The notes: generated from the letters alone by a model not told the origin. DNA of 64,000 nucleotides from Trinickia violacea (GCF_005280735.1 NZ_CP040077.1:62001-126000), one strand, 5' to 3'; shown: positions 42,546-51,967, numbered from the stretch's first letter. A program made the numbers and translations.

Positions 42546-43235
42546 GTGGACCAGCCGATTGATATGCCCGAAGAGGGCACCGAGGACGCCGATCTGACGG
42601 CCGACCGCATTCTCGCCCGCATCGCATCGCTCACGCGCGCGCTGCACGACACGATGCACGAGCTCGGTCTCGACAAGCAGATCGAAGAGGCCGTGAAGGC
42701 CGCGCCGGACGCGCGCGACCGCTTGCGATACGTCTCGACGCTGTCCGAGCAGGCGGCCGAGCGCGTGCTGACGGCCATCGACGTGTCGAAGCCGATGCAG
42801 GACCGCATCCACGACGCGGCGAGCCAACTCGACGCGCGCTGGGCGCAGTGGTACGAAGCGCCGCTCGAGCGTCAGGAGGTCGGCTCGCTGCTCACCGACA
42901 CGCGCGCGTTTTTCGCGAACGTGTCGGAAGTGACGACGGCGACCAACGCGCAGCTGCTCGAGATCATGATGGCGCAGGACTTCCAGGATCTGACCGGCCA
43001 GGTCATCAAGAAGATCATCGAGGTGATTCACGTCATCGAGCGGCAACTGCTCTCGGTGCTCGTCGATAACATCGCGCCGGAGCGGCGCGAGCAGTTCGCG
43101 GCGTCAGCGCCGACGCTCTCCGCTCACGATCCGGACAGTCTCTTGAACGGTCCGCAGATCAATCCGACAGGCAACGCGGAAGTCGTGCAGGGCCAAGAGC
43201 AGGTCGACGATCTGTTGGCGAGCCTCGGGTTCTGA
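42546..43235 (+). CDS. cheZ: chemotaxis CheY-P phosphatase CheZ
   Basis: 229 residues from a GTG four bases after cheY. Long helical hairpin with the catalytic MMAQDFQDLTGQVIKKII (acidic and Gln residues that attack CheY-P) and the C-terminal CheY-binding helix QVDDLLASLGF. Last gene of the operon; a hairpin follows at 43250. Confidence 0.95.
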   Translation: MDQPIDMPEEGTEDADLTADRILARIASLTRALHDTMHELGLDKQIEEAVKAAPDARDRLRYVSTLSEQAAERVLTAIDVSKPMQDRIHDAASQLDARWAQWYEAPLERQEVGSLLTDTRAFFANVSEVTTATNAQLLEIMMAQDFQDLTGQVIKKIIEVIHVIERQLLSVLVDNIAPERREQFAASAPTLSAHDPDSLLNGPQINPTGNAEVVQGQEQVDDLLASLGF

Positions 43236-43249
43236 TGGACTGAGTGTTC

Positions 43250-43276
43250 GTCCGCGCCGCTTGTCGCGGCGCGGAC
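43250..43276 (+). terminator. hairpin after cheZ
   Basis: GTCCGCGCCGC and GCGGCGCGGAC pair perfectly around TTGTC, 15 bases after the cheZ stop. No T-run, so termination efficiency is uncertain. The rest of the 43277-43553 gap shows no gene. Confidence 0.55.
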
Positions 43277-43553
43277 GGCGAGACTTCTCGCCACGCGGGC
43301 CGCGCGCGATTCAGCCGCCGCCTGCCCCTCCTTTTCTACGCAGCCCTTTCAGCTGCGCCGTTGCGACGCCATGTTCGCTTGAGCGCATCACGATTGCGCC
43401 CCTAAGTGCGCGGCGCCGCGAACAACAGGCATACTACGAGGCATGCGCGCCGGCGCCCGTATCCCGCATTCCGCCGGAAGCGCTTGAACCCCAAGCGCTG
43501 GCGGCGCATGCGCCGACCAAGCGCGGGAAACCGATCGCAAGGGAGGCTTCGTG

Positions 43554-44081
43554 ATGCCGAGTCGCTTGAGACGCGCTGTCTTGCAGGCGTCGATCGCTGT
43601 GCCCAGTTCGTTGTTCTTCATGATTCCCGCCCACGCCGTGCTCGGCGGCAACCCCATGCAGACACCCGAGGGCGCCACTTCCTCGACTGTTTCGCCCGCC
43701 GTTGCGCGCGCTGCCGTGCAAGGCTCGTCCACCTCGTCCACTGGGCAGACCACTTCTTCCACTTCCGCTTCCTATTCGGTGATTCAGACCACGTTGTCTT
43801 CGGGGACGGTGGTCCGCGAATACGTGACCCAATCGGGCACGGTGTTCGGCATCGCGTGGAGCGGTCCGTTGATGCCGAACCTCACCGATCTGCTAGGCGA
43901 CTACTTCCCGCAGTTCGCCTCGGGCGTTCAGGCGGCGCGCGCCGCCGGCGTGAGAGGACCGGGGGTGGTCGAGCAGAGCGGCCTGGTCGTCCATGCGGGC
44001 GGCCACATGGGCGCGTTCACGGGCCAGGCGTATCTGCCGCAGGCGTTGCCGAGCGGCGTTGCCGGCTCCGACATTCAGTGA
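43554..44081 (+). CDS. DUF2844-type exported protein
   Basis: 175 residues from the ATG at 43554 (the GTG one codon earlier is possible), GGGAGG upstream. Signal peptide ending SLFFMIPAHA. The mature protein contains SYSVIQTTLSSGTVVREYV, FGIAWSGPLMPNLTDLLGDYF and HAGGHMGAFTGQAYLP, as I remember for the Burkholderiaceae DUF2844 family. These occur immediately upstream of DUF3443 proteins, as here. Function unknown; probably periplasmic or surface. Confidence 0.75.
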   Translation: MPSRLRRAVLQASIAVPSSLFFMIPAHAVLGGNPMQTPEGATSSTVSPAVARAAVQGSSTSSTGQTTSSTSASYSVIQTTLSSGTVVREYVTQSGTVFGIAWSGPLMPNLTDLLGDYFPQFASGVQAARAAGVRGPGVVEQSGLVVHAGGHMGAFTGQAYLPQALPSGVAGSDIQ

Positions 44082-44106
44082 CCCACCGACGAACGGGAGA
44101 AGAACC

Positions 44107-45336
44107 TTGCGATTCACGACAAGACTCATCCAGGGGCTCGGCGTGCTCGGTTTCGCCGCAGCGATTTCACTCTTCGCGGGTTGCGGAGGCGGCGGTGGGG
44201 GCGGCGGCAGTAGTAGCAGCAGCGGTTCGTCGTCGTCGGGCTCGAATTCGGCGGCCGTGACGGTGAATAACGGCGTCAGCGGCTTTCCGAACATCCCGAC
44301 GGTCAGCGTGACTGTCTGCGCTCCGGGCAGCACGACGAACTGCCAGACCATCAACAACGTCCAGGTCGATACGGAGTCGTTCGGGTTGCGGGTCGTCAGC
44401 GGCGCGGTCTCCCAGGTGCTGGGCAGCCTGCCGCAGACGACGATCAACGGCTCGGGCCTCGTCGAGTGCACGGTCTTCGCTGACAACACCCACACGTTGG
44501 GTTCGGTCCGCACGGCCAACGTCCAGATTGCGGGCGAGACGGCGAGCAACCTGCCGATCCAGATCATCGGCGATCAGAGTTCGTCGCTTTCGCCCCTCGG
44601 CTGCGGCGGGACTGGGGAAAACACCGCGCAGGATCTTGGGGCGAACGGGATTCTCGGCATCGGCGTCGCGTCGATCGACTGCCCGGCCTGTGTGAATGCC
44701 GCAGTCTCGCCCGCCTATTACACGTGTAGCGGTTCGACCTGCACGCCCACGGCGGTTCCGGCCGCGCAGCAGGTCACCAATCCGGTGACGCAGTTCGCGA
44801 CCGATAACAACGGCGTGATACTCACGCTGCCGGCGGTGTCGTCGGGAGGCAATTCGTCGGCGAGCGGCACGCTGGTGTTCGGCATCGGTACCCAGTCCAA
44901 TAACGCGAACACCGCGTCGAACAAGTTCACGACCAGCGCGTTCGGCGACGTGAACGGGACGTTGAACGGATCCACGGTATCGCAGGCGTTTTTCGATTCG
45001 GGCTCGAATGCGTACTTCATCGACAGCAGTCTGGCGCCATCGCCGTTGAACAGTTCGACCTCGCTATGCACAGGCAGTGCGAAAGGTTTCTACTGCCCGC
45101 CGAGCACAGTGTCCGTTCCGATCACCGTGCAGAGCATCAGCGGCACGGGCAGCGTCAGCTCGCTTTCGTTGAGCGTCGCAAACGCAAACTCTTTGTTCTC
45201 CTCGAATAATTTCGCGTACAACAACCTCGGCGGCCCGTTGTCCGGCAAGCTAGATATCGGCCTGCCGTTCTTCTACGGGCGCAGCGTCTTTTACGGCTAC
45301 GCCTCGGGTAGCCAGTCGCCTTACGTCGCGCTTTAA
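44107..45336 (+). CDS. DUF3443-type lipoprotein
   Basis: 409 residues from a TTG start (MRFTTRLIQGLGVLGFAAAI) with GGGAGAAG upstream. Lipobox LFAGC followed by a Gly/Ser-rich stretch. Long beta-rich mature region with conserved VQVDTESFGLRVV, GILGIGVASIDCPAC and GLPFFYGRSVFYG. The VDTESFGLR and DSGSNAYFID phrases look like the two DTG/DSG loops of aspartic-protease-like folds. DUF2844 and DUF3443 form a two-gene unit, probably envelope-associated. Function unknown. Confidence 0.75.
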   Translation: MRFTTRLIQGLGVLGFAAAISLFAGCGGGGGGGGSSSSSGSSSSGSNSAAVTVNNGVSGFPNIPTVSVTVCAPGSTTNCQTINNVQVDTESFGLRVVSGAVSQVLGSLPQTTINGSGLVECTVFADNTHTLGSVRTANVQIAGETASNLPIQIIGDQSSSLSPLGCGGTGENTAQDLGANGILGIGVASIDCPACVNAAVSPAYYTCSGSTCTPTAVPAAQQVTNPVTQFATDNNGVILTLPAVSSGGNSSASGTLVFGIGTQSNNANTASNKFTTSAFGDVNGTLNGSTVSQAFFDSGSNAYFIDSSLAPSPLNSSTSLCTGSAKGFYCPPSTVSVPITVQSISGTGSVSSLSLSVANANSLFSSNNFAYNNLGGPLSGKLDIGLPFFYGRSVFYGYASGSQSPYVAL

Positions 45337-45405
45337 GTCTTAAGCCTCGAGCAGGCGAGCGCCGGATGCCCCTTCATCTGGCGCTCGCCCCGAGCCCTTC
45401 CCCCG

Positions 45406-46215
45406 ATGTCCACCGAAAGTCTTAGCATGCCTGGCGCCGGCTCCATCCGCCTCGCCCACGCGACGAAGGAAGCCTATATCTACCTCGGCGCAGGCGCGGC
45501 CGTCGTTCTGCAGTTGGCGCATCCCGGCGTCGGACAGGGCGTCGTCGACCATAGCGATACGCTGCGGCGTCCCGTCGACCGGCTGCGCACGACGATGACT
45601 TTCATCTACGCCGTGACGCTCGGCACGGCCGAAGAGCGGCAGTACGTCTCCCGCTACGTCAACCAAGCCCACCGGCCGGTGCGGTCGGACTCGTACAGCG
45701 CGTTCGATCCGGACTTGCAGCGCTGGGTCGCGGCGACGCTGTTCAAAGGCGGGCTCACGTTGCGCGAGATGTTCGTGGGGCCGCTCACGCCGGCCGATAG
45801 GGACGCGCTGTGCCGCGACGCCGCGGTCTACGGCACGACGCTGCAAATGCCGCCCGAAATGTGGCCGGGCGATATGGCCGCCTTCGAAGCGTACTGGGCG
45901 CAGTCTCTCGCCGGTTTCACCGTGAACGAAGACGTGCGGCGTTACGTGCACGCGCTCTTGGGCGCCAAAGGCGCGCCGTGGTGGATTCGCGCGCTGATGC
46001 CGCTGCAGCGCTTCGCCACGCGCGGACTGCTGCCCGACGAGATCCGCCGCGCCTTCGATCTCCCGTGGACGCCGCGCGACGCGCGCCGGTGGGCGTGGTT
46101 CGTCCGCTACGCGCCGAAGCTCTACTGGTGCGTGCCGGGCGTGGTGAGGCGCCTGCCCGCAGCCTGGGTCATGCGCGGTTTCCGCAGGCGGATAGCGCAC
46201 ACGGCGCCGATTTGA
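45406..46215 (+). CDS. oxygenase MpaB / DUF2236 family protein
   Basis: 269 residues, soluble, helical. It has GAGAAVVLQLAHPGVGQGVVDHSD near the N-terminus and VNQAHRPVR in the middle, His-containing segments typical of the DUF2236 (rubber-oxygenase-like, haem b) group. The substrate is unknown. Reads in the same direction as the DUF3443 gene, 69 bases later, but no functional link is evident. Confidence 0.8.
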   Translation: MSTESLSMPGAGSIRLAHATKEAYIYLGAGAAVVLQLAHPGVGQGVVDHSDTLRRPVDRLRTTMTFIYAVTLGTAEERQYVSRYVNQAHRPVRSDSYSAFDPDLQRWVAATLFKGGLTLREMFVGPLTPADRDALCRDAAVYGTTLQMPPEMWPGDMAAFEAYWAQSLAGFTVNEDVRRYVHALLGAKGAPWWIRALMPLQRFATRGLLPDEIRRAFDLPWTPRDARRWAWFVRYAPKLYWCVPGVVRRLPAAWVMRGFRRRIAHTAPI

Positions 46216-46407
46216 GGCCGGATATTGCTTGTCAATGATGTCGCCGGTACGCGACGGCTGACTTTTTGCGGCGCTTCAATCGTTGGTCGGTTTGTCCAGC
46301 CTGTTTTCTTTTTTAGTCATTTCGATCTGCTTTTTCGGAGTTATCCGATAGATCGCGATTTTCGCTGCCGATAGGGTCGACGGTTTCCATTCGAATAGGA
46401 GGAGACC

Positions 46408-47442
46408 GTGCCGAGTTCGATCGCCAATATCGCACGTGGGCAAGCTAGCAACGTTTGCCGCTCGCTTCAGCAATATCGCAGCACGTTGCCGCACAATTTG
46501 ACGCCGTATTACGGCAACGAGGTTTGCCGCGGCGATGGCTGGACCATCGGGAATGAACGGCTGAGCGGCGACTTCGATATCGACCCGGTGCTCGCGCAGC
46601 AGTTGGTTGGCGGCGTGCTGGCTTCTCCCGAGTTTGCGGTCACTAAGCTCGACCCGGGCGCGTCGTGGCTGCACGACTATCTTTACGGCGGCCCGAGCGG
46701 TGCGCCGGGGACGTCGAACAGGTTGTATGAGGAAGCCCAGAGTGCGGCGATCGGCCCGGGCGGTGTGTTGGGCAACGTCAATACGATGATGTCCGCAGCG
46801 CACGCCGCACACGCAAGCAGCCTCGAAAAGAGCATCCAAGCGGGTGCGCAGAAAGTCATGTCTGGCGCGGGCAAGAGCGTGCCAATCAATCCCTACGTCA
46901 CGCTGTATAACGGCAACACGAGCGGCAAGGGACGGCCGAGACCGCGCATCCGGATCACGAACCTGCCGCTGCAAACGGTGCAGCCGACGCTTGGCGAGCA
47001 CTTCAGATATAGCGCCCGCTCGCAGACCGTGACCGAAGCGCTCAAAGAGCTGAAGTTGAAGGATCTGGCGCCGAAGATCTCGCCGCTGGGGCGCGTATAT
47101 TTCCGCGGTGGATTGAGTACGGGCGTGCTGACCTTCGGGCCGAGTGCTGCATTGGATTTGATCGACAGTATCAACCGAGACGCGCAAGGAAAGCTGCAAT
47201 TCAATGCTCGGCATTTCTCTATCGCTTCTGCGCGGAGTCAAAGTGGGAATTTAGCAGGGCTCGTTGGCGGTGCAGCAGCCAGTACGGTCGCTGGGGTGGC
47301 TTTCTCGACCGTTGGATTAACTATAGGCGCAGCGCCGCTTATTTTGATCGGTTTGGGTGGCGCGGTTCTTTTCCAAATAATTTGGAACGCTTTAGCGGGT
47401 GGCGATTGGGCCGGAGAAAAAGTCAGGGAATCTTTCGAGTAA
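46408..47442 (+). CDS. putative pore-forming toxin/effector with glycine-zipper C-terminus
   Basis: 344 residues from a GTG with AGGAGG at ideal distance. No signal peptide. Residues 1-275 are a soluble region I cannot assign (WTIGNERLSGDFDIDP, SWLHDYLYGGPSG, NPYVTLYNGN). Residues 282-330 are a hydrophobic, small-residue-rich segment (LAGLVGGAAASTVAGVAFS, then LILIGLGGAVLFQIIW) of the glycine-zipper type seen in membrane-inserting effectors. The next gene, 13 bases downstream, encodes a polytopic membrane protein. That architecture matches contact-dependent or type VI pore-forming effectors with immunity, but no PAAR, VgrG, Rhs or secretion marker is present. Function is inference. Confidence 0.5.
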   Translation: MPSSIANIARGQASNVCRSLQQYRSTLPHNLTPYYGNEVCRGDGWTIGNERLSGDFDIDPVLAQQLVGGVLASPEFAVTKLDPGASWLHDYLYGGPSGAPGTSNRLYEEAQSAAIGPGGVLGNVNTMMSAAHAAHASSLEKSIQAGAQKVMSGAGKSVPINPYVTLYNGNTSGKGRPRPRIRITNLPLQTVQPTLGEHFRYSARSQTVTEALKELKLKDLAPKISPLGRVYFRGGLSTGVLTFGPSAALDLIDSINRDAQGKLQFNARHFSIASARSQSGNLAGLVGGAAASTVAGVAFSTVGLTIGAAPLILIGLGGAVLFQIIWNALAGGDWAGEKVRESFE

Positions 47443-47455
47443 AGGGGAAGAGAAT

Positions 47456-48301
47456 ATGCTTATATCTGCAAAAGAAGCCGGAGAAATTCTGCCCAAGCTT
47501 CCCTTCGTAATGGGATTTCTTTCCGGGATGGATGCGGTAATGTTGCTCGTTCTGCCGCTTCGCCAAACGATGGATTCATCGATTCTTATCTTTGCAACGC
47601 TGACCTTTAGTGTTTCTGGTCTTTTGGTTGGAGTTTTCATTAAATACAAGTCGAATCTAAATGCAGGTTCAGCGATATATCCTATGGCATATTTGTTAAC
47701 TCTGCTTACGTTGTTCACGAGCAGTGCTTGTGCATTGCCAGGACTGGTGCGAGGGGAAGTGTATTTAGCTTATTCAGGAGCACTCGCAGGCATTGGTGTG
47801 TCGTCTATTTTTCTTTTAATGGGATGGGTGCAAGAAAAAAAATTTACCAATCATCCGCTCAACGAGGTGCGCCCGGGGGGGCAAGATAAATATATTGACT
47901 GCGAGAAAATGGAAGTCAATCCAAAAATAAGAATCCCGGCGAAATTTATCAATTTGGAAAATAACAATTCAAAAACTCGCAGTGTTGCAAGCCTTGGAAT
48001 GATCGGTGGTGCGCTAGCAGCCAATGTCATGCTGGTGGCGAGAGTCTTTGGAATTGACTACAACACAATGGCATGGCTTGCAGCCGTCAGTATGATTTTG
48101 ATTGCGGCATATATTCAGCTCAAATTTTTTGGGCCAAGCGCGTTCCGGCTATATCAGTTGCATATGCTGCAAAAGAATTTTTCACAGCCATTAAAAAATT
48201 CCGACTACGAAAAAATCCAGGACCTGCGCCGCACCTTCTTCCTTTCCCGCTGGCTGATGAAGGACTACCGCCCGACAACCGGTAATCGCCAAGCGAGCTA
48301 G
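47456..48301 (+). CDS. polytopic membrane protein, putative immunity partner
   Basis: 281 residues from the ATG at 47456 with AGGGGAAG before it. Six predicted membrane segments near residues 14-35, 42-62, 73-97, 102-125, 178-200 and 205-226, with a hydrophilic loop 126-177 and a basic C-terminal tail. DNA is strikingly AT-rich (many AAA, ATT and TTT codons) compared with the flagellar genes either side, a sign of acquisition. Tight spacing to the preceding gene suggests one operon. Family not recognised. Immunity proteins against pore-forming effectors are often of this kind; an alternative is an unrelated transporter-like protein. Confidence 0.55.
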   Translation: MLISAKEAGEILPKLPFVMGFLSGMDAVMLLVLPLRQTMDSSILIFATLTFSVSGLLVGVFIKYKSNLNAGSAIYPMAYLLTLLTLFTSSACALPGLVRGEVYLAYSGALAGIGVSSIFLLMGWVQEKKFTNHPLNEVRPGGQDKYIDCEKMEVNPKIRIPAKFINLENNNSKTRSVASLGMIGGALAANVMLVARVFGIDYNTMAWLAAVSMILIAAYIQLKFFGPSAFRLYQLHMLQKNFSQPLKNSDYEKIQDLRRTFFLSRWLMKDYRPTTGNRQAS

Positions 48302-48310
48302 CCATACCTT

Positions 48311-48338
48311 CCGGCGTTTGCCCGCGTGGCAAACGCCG
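48311..48338 (+). terminator. hairpin after the membrane-protein gene
   Basis: CGGCGTTTGCC pairs perfectly with GGCAAACGCCG around CGCGT, about ten bases after the stop. No T-run. It separates the insert from the flhB promoter block. Confidence 0.6.
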
Positions 48339-48392
48339 TCCGCCAGACGTCCCCGCGCACAGGGCCGCCCCCCACCCGCCCATCACTCGAAA

Positions 48393-48486
48393 TACACCCC
48401 TTTCCCCGTCCTTATCCGTCGATCGTGGCTTGACGTCTGACGGAATAATCGCTGCCAGTGGGAAAGCGGCATGTCGCCGTGCCCGT
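48393..48486 (+). promoter_or_regulatory. promoter/leader block of flhB shared with flhF
   Basis: Contains TACACCCCTTTCCCCG, TTATCCG, CGATCGT and GGAATAAT in the same order and spacing as the block before flhF (53975-54066). TTATCCG and CGGAATAA form an inverted pair about 22 bases apart, a candidate activator site (FlhDC would be expected for class II genes). Confidence 0.65.
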
Positions 48487-48506
48487 TTGGAGAGCCCGAG
48501 AGCCTC

Positions 48507-49736
48507 ATGGCAGAGGATAGCGACCTCGAAAAGACCGAATCAGCCACCCCCAGGCGCCTGGAAAAGGCGCGGGAGGAAGGCCAGGTCGCGCGGTCGCGGG
48601 AGCTCACGTCGTTTGCGCTGCTGTCGGCGGGCTTCTTCGGCGTCTGGGGTCTGTCCGGCACGATCGGCGGCCACCTGGTGGCGATGATGCGCGGCGCGTT
48701 CACGTTCGATCACGCGGGCGTGCTCGATACCCACAAGATGCTGATCGGCGCGGGCAGCGCCGGCATGGAAGGCTTCTACGCGCTCCTGCCGATCCTCGCG
48801 CTGACGGGCCTCGCCGCCCTTCTCTCACCATTGGCGCTTGGCGGCTGGCTGATCTCGTCGAAGTCGTTGCAGCCGAAGTTCGACCGCTTGAATCCGATCA
48901 CCGGCCTCGGGCGGATGTTTTCGATCAACGGGCCGATCCAGCTCGGGTTGTCACTCGTGAAGACGATTGTCGTCGGCGGCATCGGCGGGGTGGCCATCTG
49001 GAATCACAAGGACGACATCGTCGCGCTCGCGACGCTGCCGCTGCACGAGGCGATCGGCAACGCCTTCCATCTGATCGCCGTGTGCTGCGGGATGACCGTG
49101 GCGGGGATGTTCGTGGTCGCCGCGCTCGACGTGCCGTATCAGCTCTGGCAGTTCCACAAGAAGCTGCGCATGACGAAGGAAGAAGTGAAGCGCGAGAACC
49201 GCGAGAACGAAGGCGATCCGCACGTGAAGAACCGCATCCGCCAGCAGCAGCGCGCGATGGCGCGGCGCCGGATGATGTCGGCGGTGCCGAAGGCGGACGT
49301 GGTCGTCACCAACCCGACGCACTTCGCGGTCGCGCTGCAGTACAGCGACGGCGAGATGCGCGCGCCGAAGGTCGTCGCGAAGGGCGTGAACCTCGTCGCG
49401 GCGCGCATCCGCGAGATCGCGGCCGAACACAACGTGCCGCTGCTCGAAGCGCCGCCGCTCGCTCGCGCGCTTTATCACAACGTCGAGTTGAATCGCGAGA
49501 TACCTGCCACGCTCTACAACGCGGTCGCGCAGGTGCTCGCATGGGTCTATCAGCTGCGCCGCTTCAGAGCGGAAGGCGGCGACATTCCGGCGACGCCGAC
49601 CGAACTCGAAGTGCCCGCCGATCTGGACCAGGGCCCGGTGTCGGACGAAGACGCCGATGAAGAAGCCGAGGAAGCATTGAACACGGGTAGCACGAAGAAA
49701 ACCGCGAAAGGCGCGGATAAAGGAACGTCGGCATGA
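48507..49736 (+). CDS. flhB: flagellar export switch protein FlhB
   Basis: 409 residues from MAEDSDLEKTESATPRRLEK. Four membrane segments in residues 35-210, then the cytoplasmic domain with the autocleavage NPTH at 269-272 (ADVVVTNPTHFAVALQY). The tail after residue 355 is acidic and longer than in E. coli FlhB (382 residues). Controls the switch from rod/hook to filament substrates. Its stop overlaps flhA (ATGA). Confidence 0.97.
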   Translation: MAEDSDLEKTESATPRRLEKAREEGQVARSRELTSFALLSAGFFGVWGLSGTIGGHLVAMMRGAFTFDHAGVLDTHKMLIGAGSAGMEGFYALLPILALTGLAALLSPLALGGWLISSKSLQPKFDRLNPITGLGRMFSINGPIQLGLSLVKTIVVGGIGGVAIWNHKDDIVALATLPLHEAIGNAFHLIAVCCGMTVAGMFVVAALDVPYQLWQFHKKLRMTKEEVKRENRENEGDPHVKNRIRQQQRAMARRRMMSAVPKADVVVTNPTHFAVALQYSDGEMRAPKVVAKGVNLVAARIREIAAEHNVPLLEAPPLARALYHNVELNREIPATLYNAVAQVLAWVYQLRRFRAEGGDIPATPTELEVPADLDQGPVSDEDADEEAEEALNTGSTKKTAKGADKGTSA

Positions 49737-51832
49737 ACGCACGCGTAGGCGCCTTGTTCGGCAAGCGGCCGCAGATGCTCGCAGGCAACAACCTGCGCGC
49801 GCTGGCGGGGCCGATCCTGATCTGCATGATCCTCGGCATGATGATCCTGCCGCTGCCGCCGTTTCTGCTGGATCTGCTGTTCACGTTCAACATCGCGCTT
49901 TCCGTGATGGTGCTGCTCGTCAGCATGTACACGATGAAGCCGCTCGATTTCGCGGCGTTCCCGAGCGTGCTGCTGTTCTCGACGCTGTTGCGGCTGTCGC
50001 TGAACGTCGCGTCGACGCGGATCGTGCTGCTCGAAGGCCACACCGGCCCCGACGCGGCCGGACAGGTGATCGAATCGTTCGGCCACTTCCTCGTGGGCGG
50101 CAACTTCGCGGTCGGTATCGTCGTGTTCGTGATTCTGATGATCATCAACTTCATGGTGATCACGAAGGGCGCGGGGCGGATCGCGGAAGTGTCCGCGCGC
50201 TTCACGCTCGACGCGATGCCCGGCAAGCAGATGGCGATCGACGCCGACCTCAACGCCGGCCTCATCAACGAAGACCAGGCGCGCAAGCGCCGCCTGCAGG
50301 TCTCGCAGGAAGCCGAGTTCTACGGCTCGATGGACGGTGCGTCGAAGTTCGTGCGCGGCGACGCGATCGCGGGCTTGATCATCATGGTGATCAACATCAT
50401 CGGCGGGCTGATCGTCGGCGTCGTGCAGCACGACATGAGCTTCGCCGCGGCCGGCAAGAACTACACGCTGCTGACGATCGGCGACGGCCTCGTCGCGCAG
50501 ATCCCGTCGCTCGTGATCTCGACGGCGGCGGGCGTGATCGTGTCGCGCGTCGCCACCGACGAAGACATCGGCACCCAGCTCACCGGTCAGCTCTTCACGA
50601 ACCCGCGCGTCTTGATGATCACGGGCTCGATCCTCGTGCTGATGGGGTTGATTCCAAACATGCCGCACTTCGCGTTCCTGCTGCTCGGCGGCGGCGCGAT
50701 CCAGCTTTCGCGCATGATGAAGAAGCGCGAAGAGGCGAAGCAGGCGAGCTCGGCGCTCGTCGACGTCGCGCCGGCGGCGGCCGCGCCGGTCGAAAGCAAC
50801 GAGGCGAGCTGGGACGACGTGACGCTGATCGATGCGCTCGGCCTCGAAGTCGGCTACCGGCTGATCCCGCTCGTCGACAAGAACGCCGACGGCGAACTGC
50901 TCAAGCGGATCAAGAGCATCCGCAAGAAGTTTGCGCAGGAAATCGGCTTTCTGCCGCCGGTCATTCATATACGCGACAACCTCGAACTGCGGCCGAACGC
51001 TTACCGGATTGCGTTGAAGGGCGTCGAAGTGGGCGTCGGCGAGGCGTTTCCGGGACAGTGGCTCGCGATCAATCCGGGGCAGGTCACGGCGGCGATTCCG
51101 GGTACGCCGACGCAAGATCCGGCGTTCGGCCTGCCGGCGGTGTGGATCGATACGAACCTGCGCGAGCAGGCGCAGGTTTACGGCTATACGGTCGTCGATT
51201 CGAGCACGGTGGTGGCGACGCACTTGAACCATCTCGTCGTGCAGCATGCGGCCGAGTTGCTCGGCCGCCAGGAAGTGCAGGCGCTGATTACGCGCACGGG
51301 CAAGGACGCGCCGTCGCTCGTCGAGGACCTCGTGCCGAAGACGCTGTCGCTCACGACGTTGCAGAAGGTGTTGCAGAACCTGCTCGAAGAAGGCGTGCCG
51401 ATTCGCGATATGCGTACGATTCTCGAGTCGCTGTCGGAGCACGCGGTGAAGCTTACCGATGCGCACGATCTCACTGCGGCTGTGCGGTTGGCGCTGGGGC
51501 GCGCGATTACGCAGCAGTGGTATCCGGGTAATGGCGATATGCAGGTGATGGGGCTTGATTCGGGGCTCGAGCGGGTGTTGTCGCAGGCGCTTTCTACGAG
51601 CGCGAATCCTGGGCTCGAGCCTGGTCTTGCGCATACGCTGCTCACCGAGACGCAGAAGGCCATCATGCGGCAACAGAATGCCGGCTTGCCGCCGGTGCTC
51701 CTTGTGCAGCATGCGCTGCGGGCTATGCTCGCTCGGTTCCTGCGGCGTAGCTTGCCGCAGCTTAAGGTGCTTTCTTATGCCGAAGTGCCGGATACTCGGA
51801 CGATTAAGGTTGCTAATTTGATTGGGGGTTAA
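49733..51832 (+). CDS. flhA: flagellar export gate protein FlhA
   Basis: 699 residues. About eight membrane segments in the first 330 residues and the FHIPEP signature region KGAGRIAEVSARFTLDAMPG, GKQMAIDADLNAG and QEAEFYGSMDGASKFVRGDA. The C-terminal cytoplasmic ring domain runs to YAEVPDTRTIKVANLIGG. Complete, ending just before the inverted repeat that carries the IS element. Confidence 0.97.
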   Translation: MNARVGALFGKRPQMLAGNNLRALAGPILICMILGMMILPLPPFLLDLLFTFNIALSVMVLLVSMYTMKPLDFAAFPSVLLFSTLLRLSLNVASTRIVLLEGHTGPDAAGQVIESFGHFLVGGNFAVGIVVFVILMIINFMVITKGAGRIAEVSARFTLDAMPGKQMAIDADLNAGLINEDQARKRRLQVSQEAEFYGSMDGASKFVRGDAIAGLIIMVINIIGGLIVGVVQHDMSFAAAGKNYTLLTIGDGLVAQIPSLVISTAAGVIVSRVATDEDIGTQLTGQLFTNPRVLMITGSILVLMGLIPNMPHFAFLLLGGGAIQLSRMMKKREEAKQASSALVDVAPAAAAPVESNEASWDDVTLIDALGLEVGYRLIPLVDKNADGELLKRIKSIRKKFAQEIGFLPPVIHIRDNLELRPNAYRIALKGVEVGVGEAFPGQWLAINPGQVTAAIPGTPTQDPAFGLPAVWIDTNLREQAQVYGYTVVDSSTVVATHLNHLVVQHAAELLGRQEVQALITRTGKDAPSLVEDLVPKTLSLTTLQKVLQNLLEEGVPIRDMRTILESLSEHAVKLTDAHDLTAAVRLALGRAITQQWYPGNGDMQVMGLDSGLERVLSQALSTSANPGLEPGLAHTLLTETQKAIMRQQNAGLPPVLLVQHALRAMLARFLRRSLPQLKVLSYAEVPDTRTIKVANLIGG

Positions 51833-51834
51833 GG

Positions 51835-51941
51835 GTTTTTTTTGCCTGCGGCGCGGTTTTGTTCGTTCGCTTGGGTTTGTCTGTCGTGCAACTTTGATTT
51901 CGCGTCGTTCCGTATAGTCCGTCCCTCCCCGGGACCGGGGT
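51835..51941. repeat. left arm (outer part) of a long inverted repeat
   Basis: Matches the reverse complement of 53810-53906 with few mismatches and small indels: GCCTGCGGCGCG, CGTGCAACTTTGATTTCGCG and GTCCGTCCCTCCCCGGGACC occur in both. The arm is interrupted by the IS element and continues at 53313. Confidence 0.85.
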
Positions 51942-51967
51942 CACTAATGAGATGGTCAGCCTGACCG

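Noticed and set aside
49550..51712. Minus-strand frame of 720 codons opposite flhA
   Set aside because: Antisense shadow of flhA with typical Arg/His/Asp composition.
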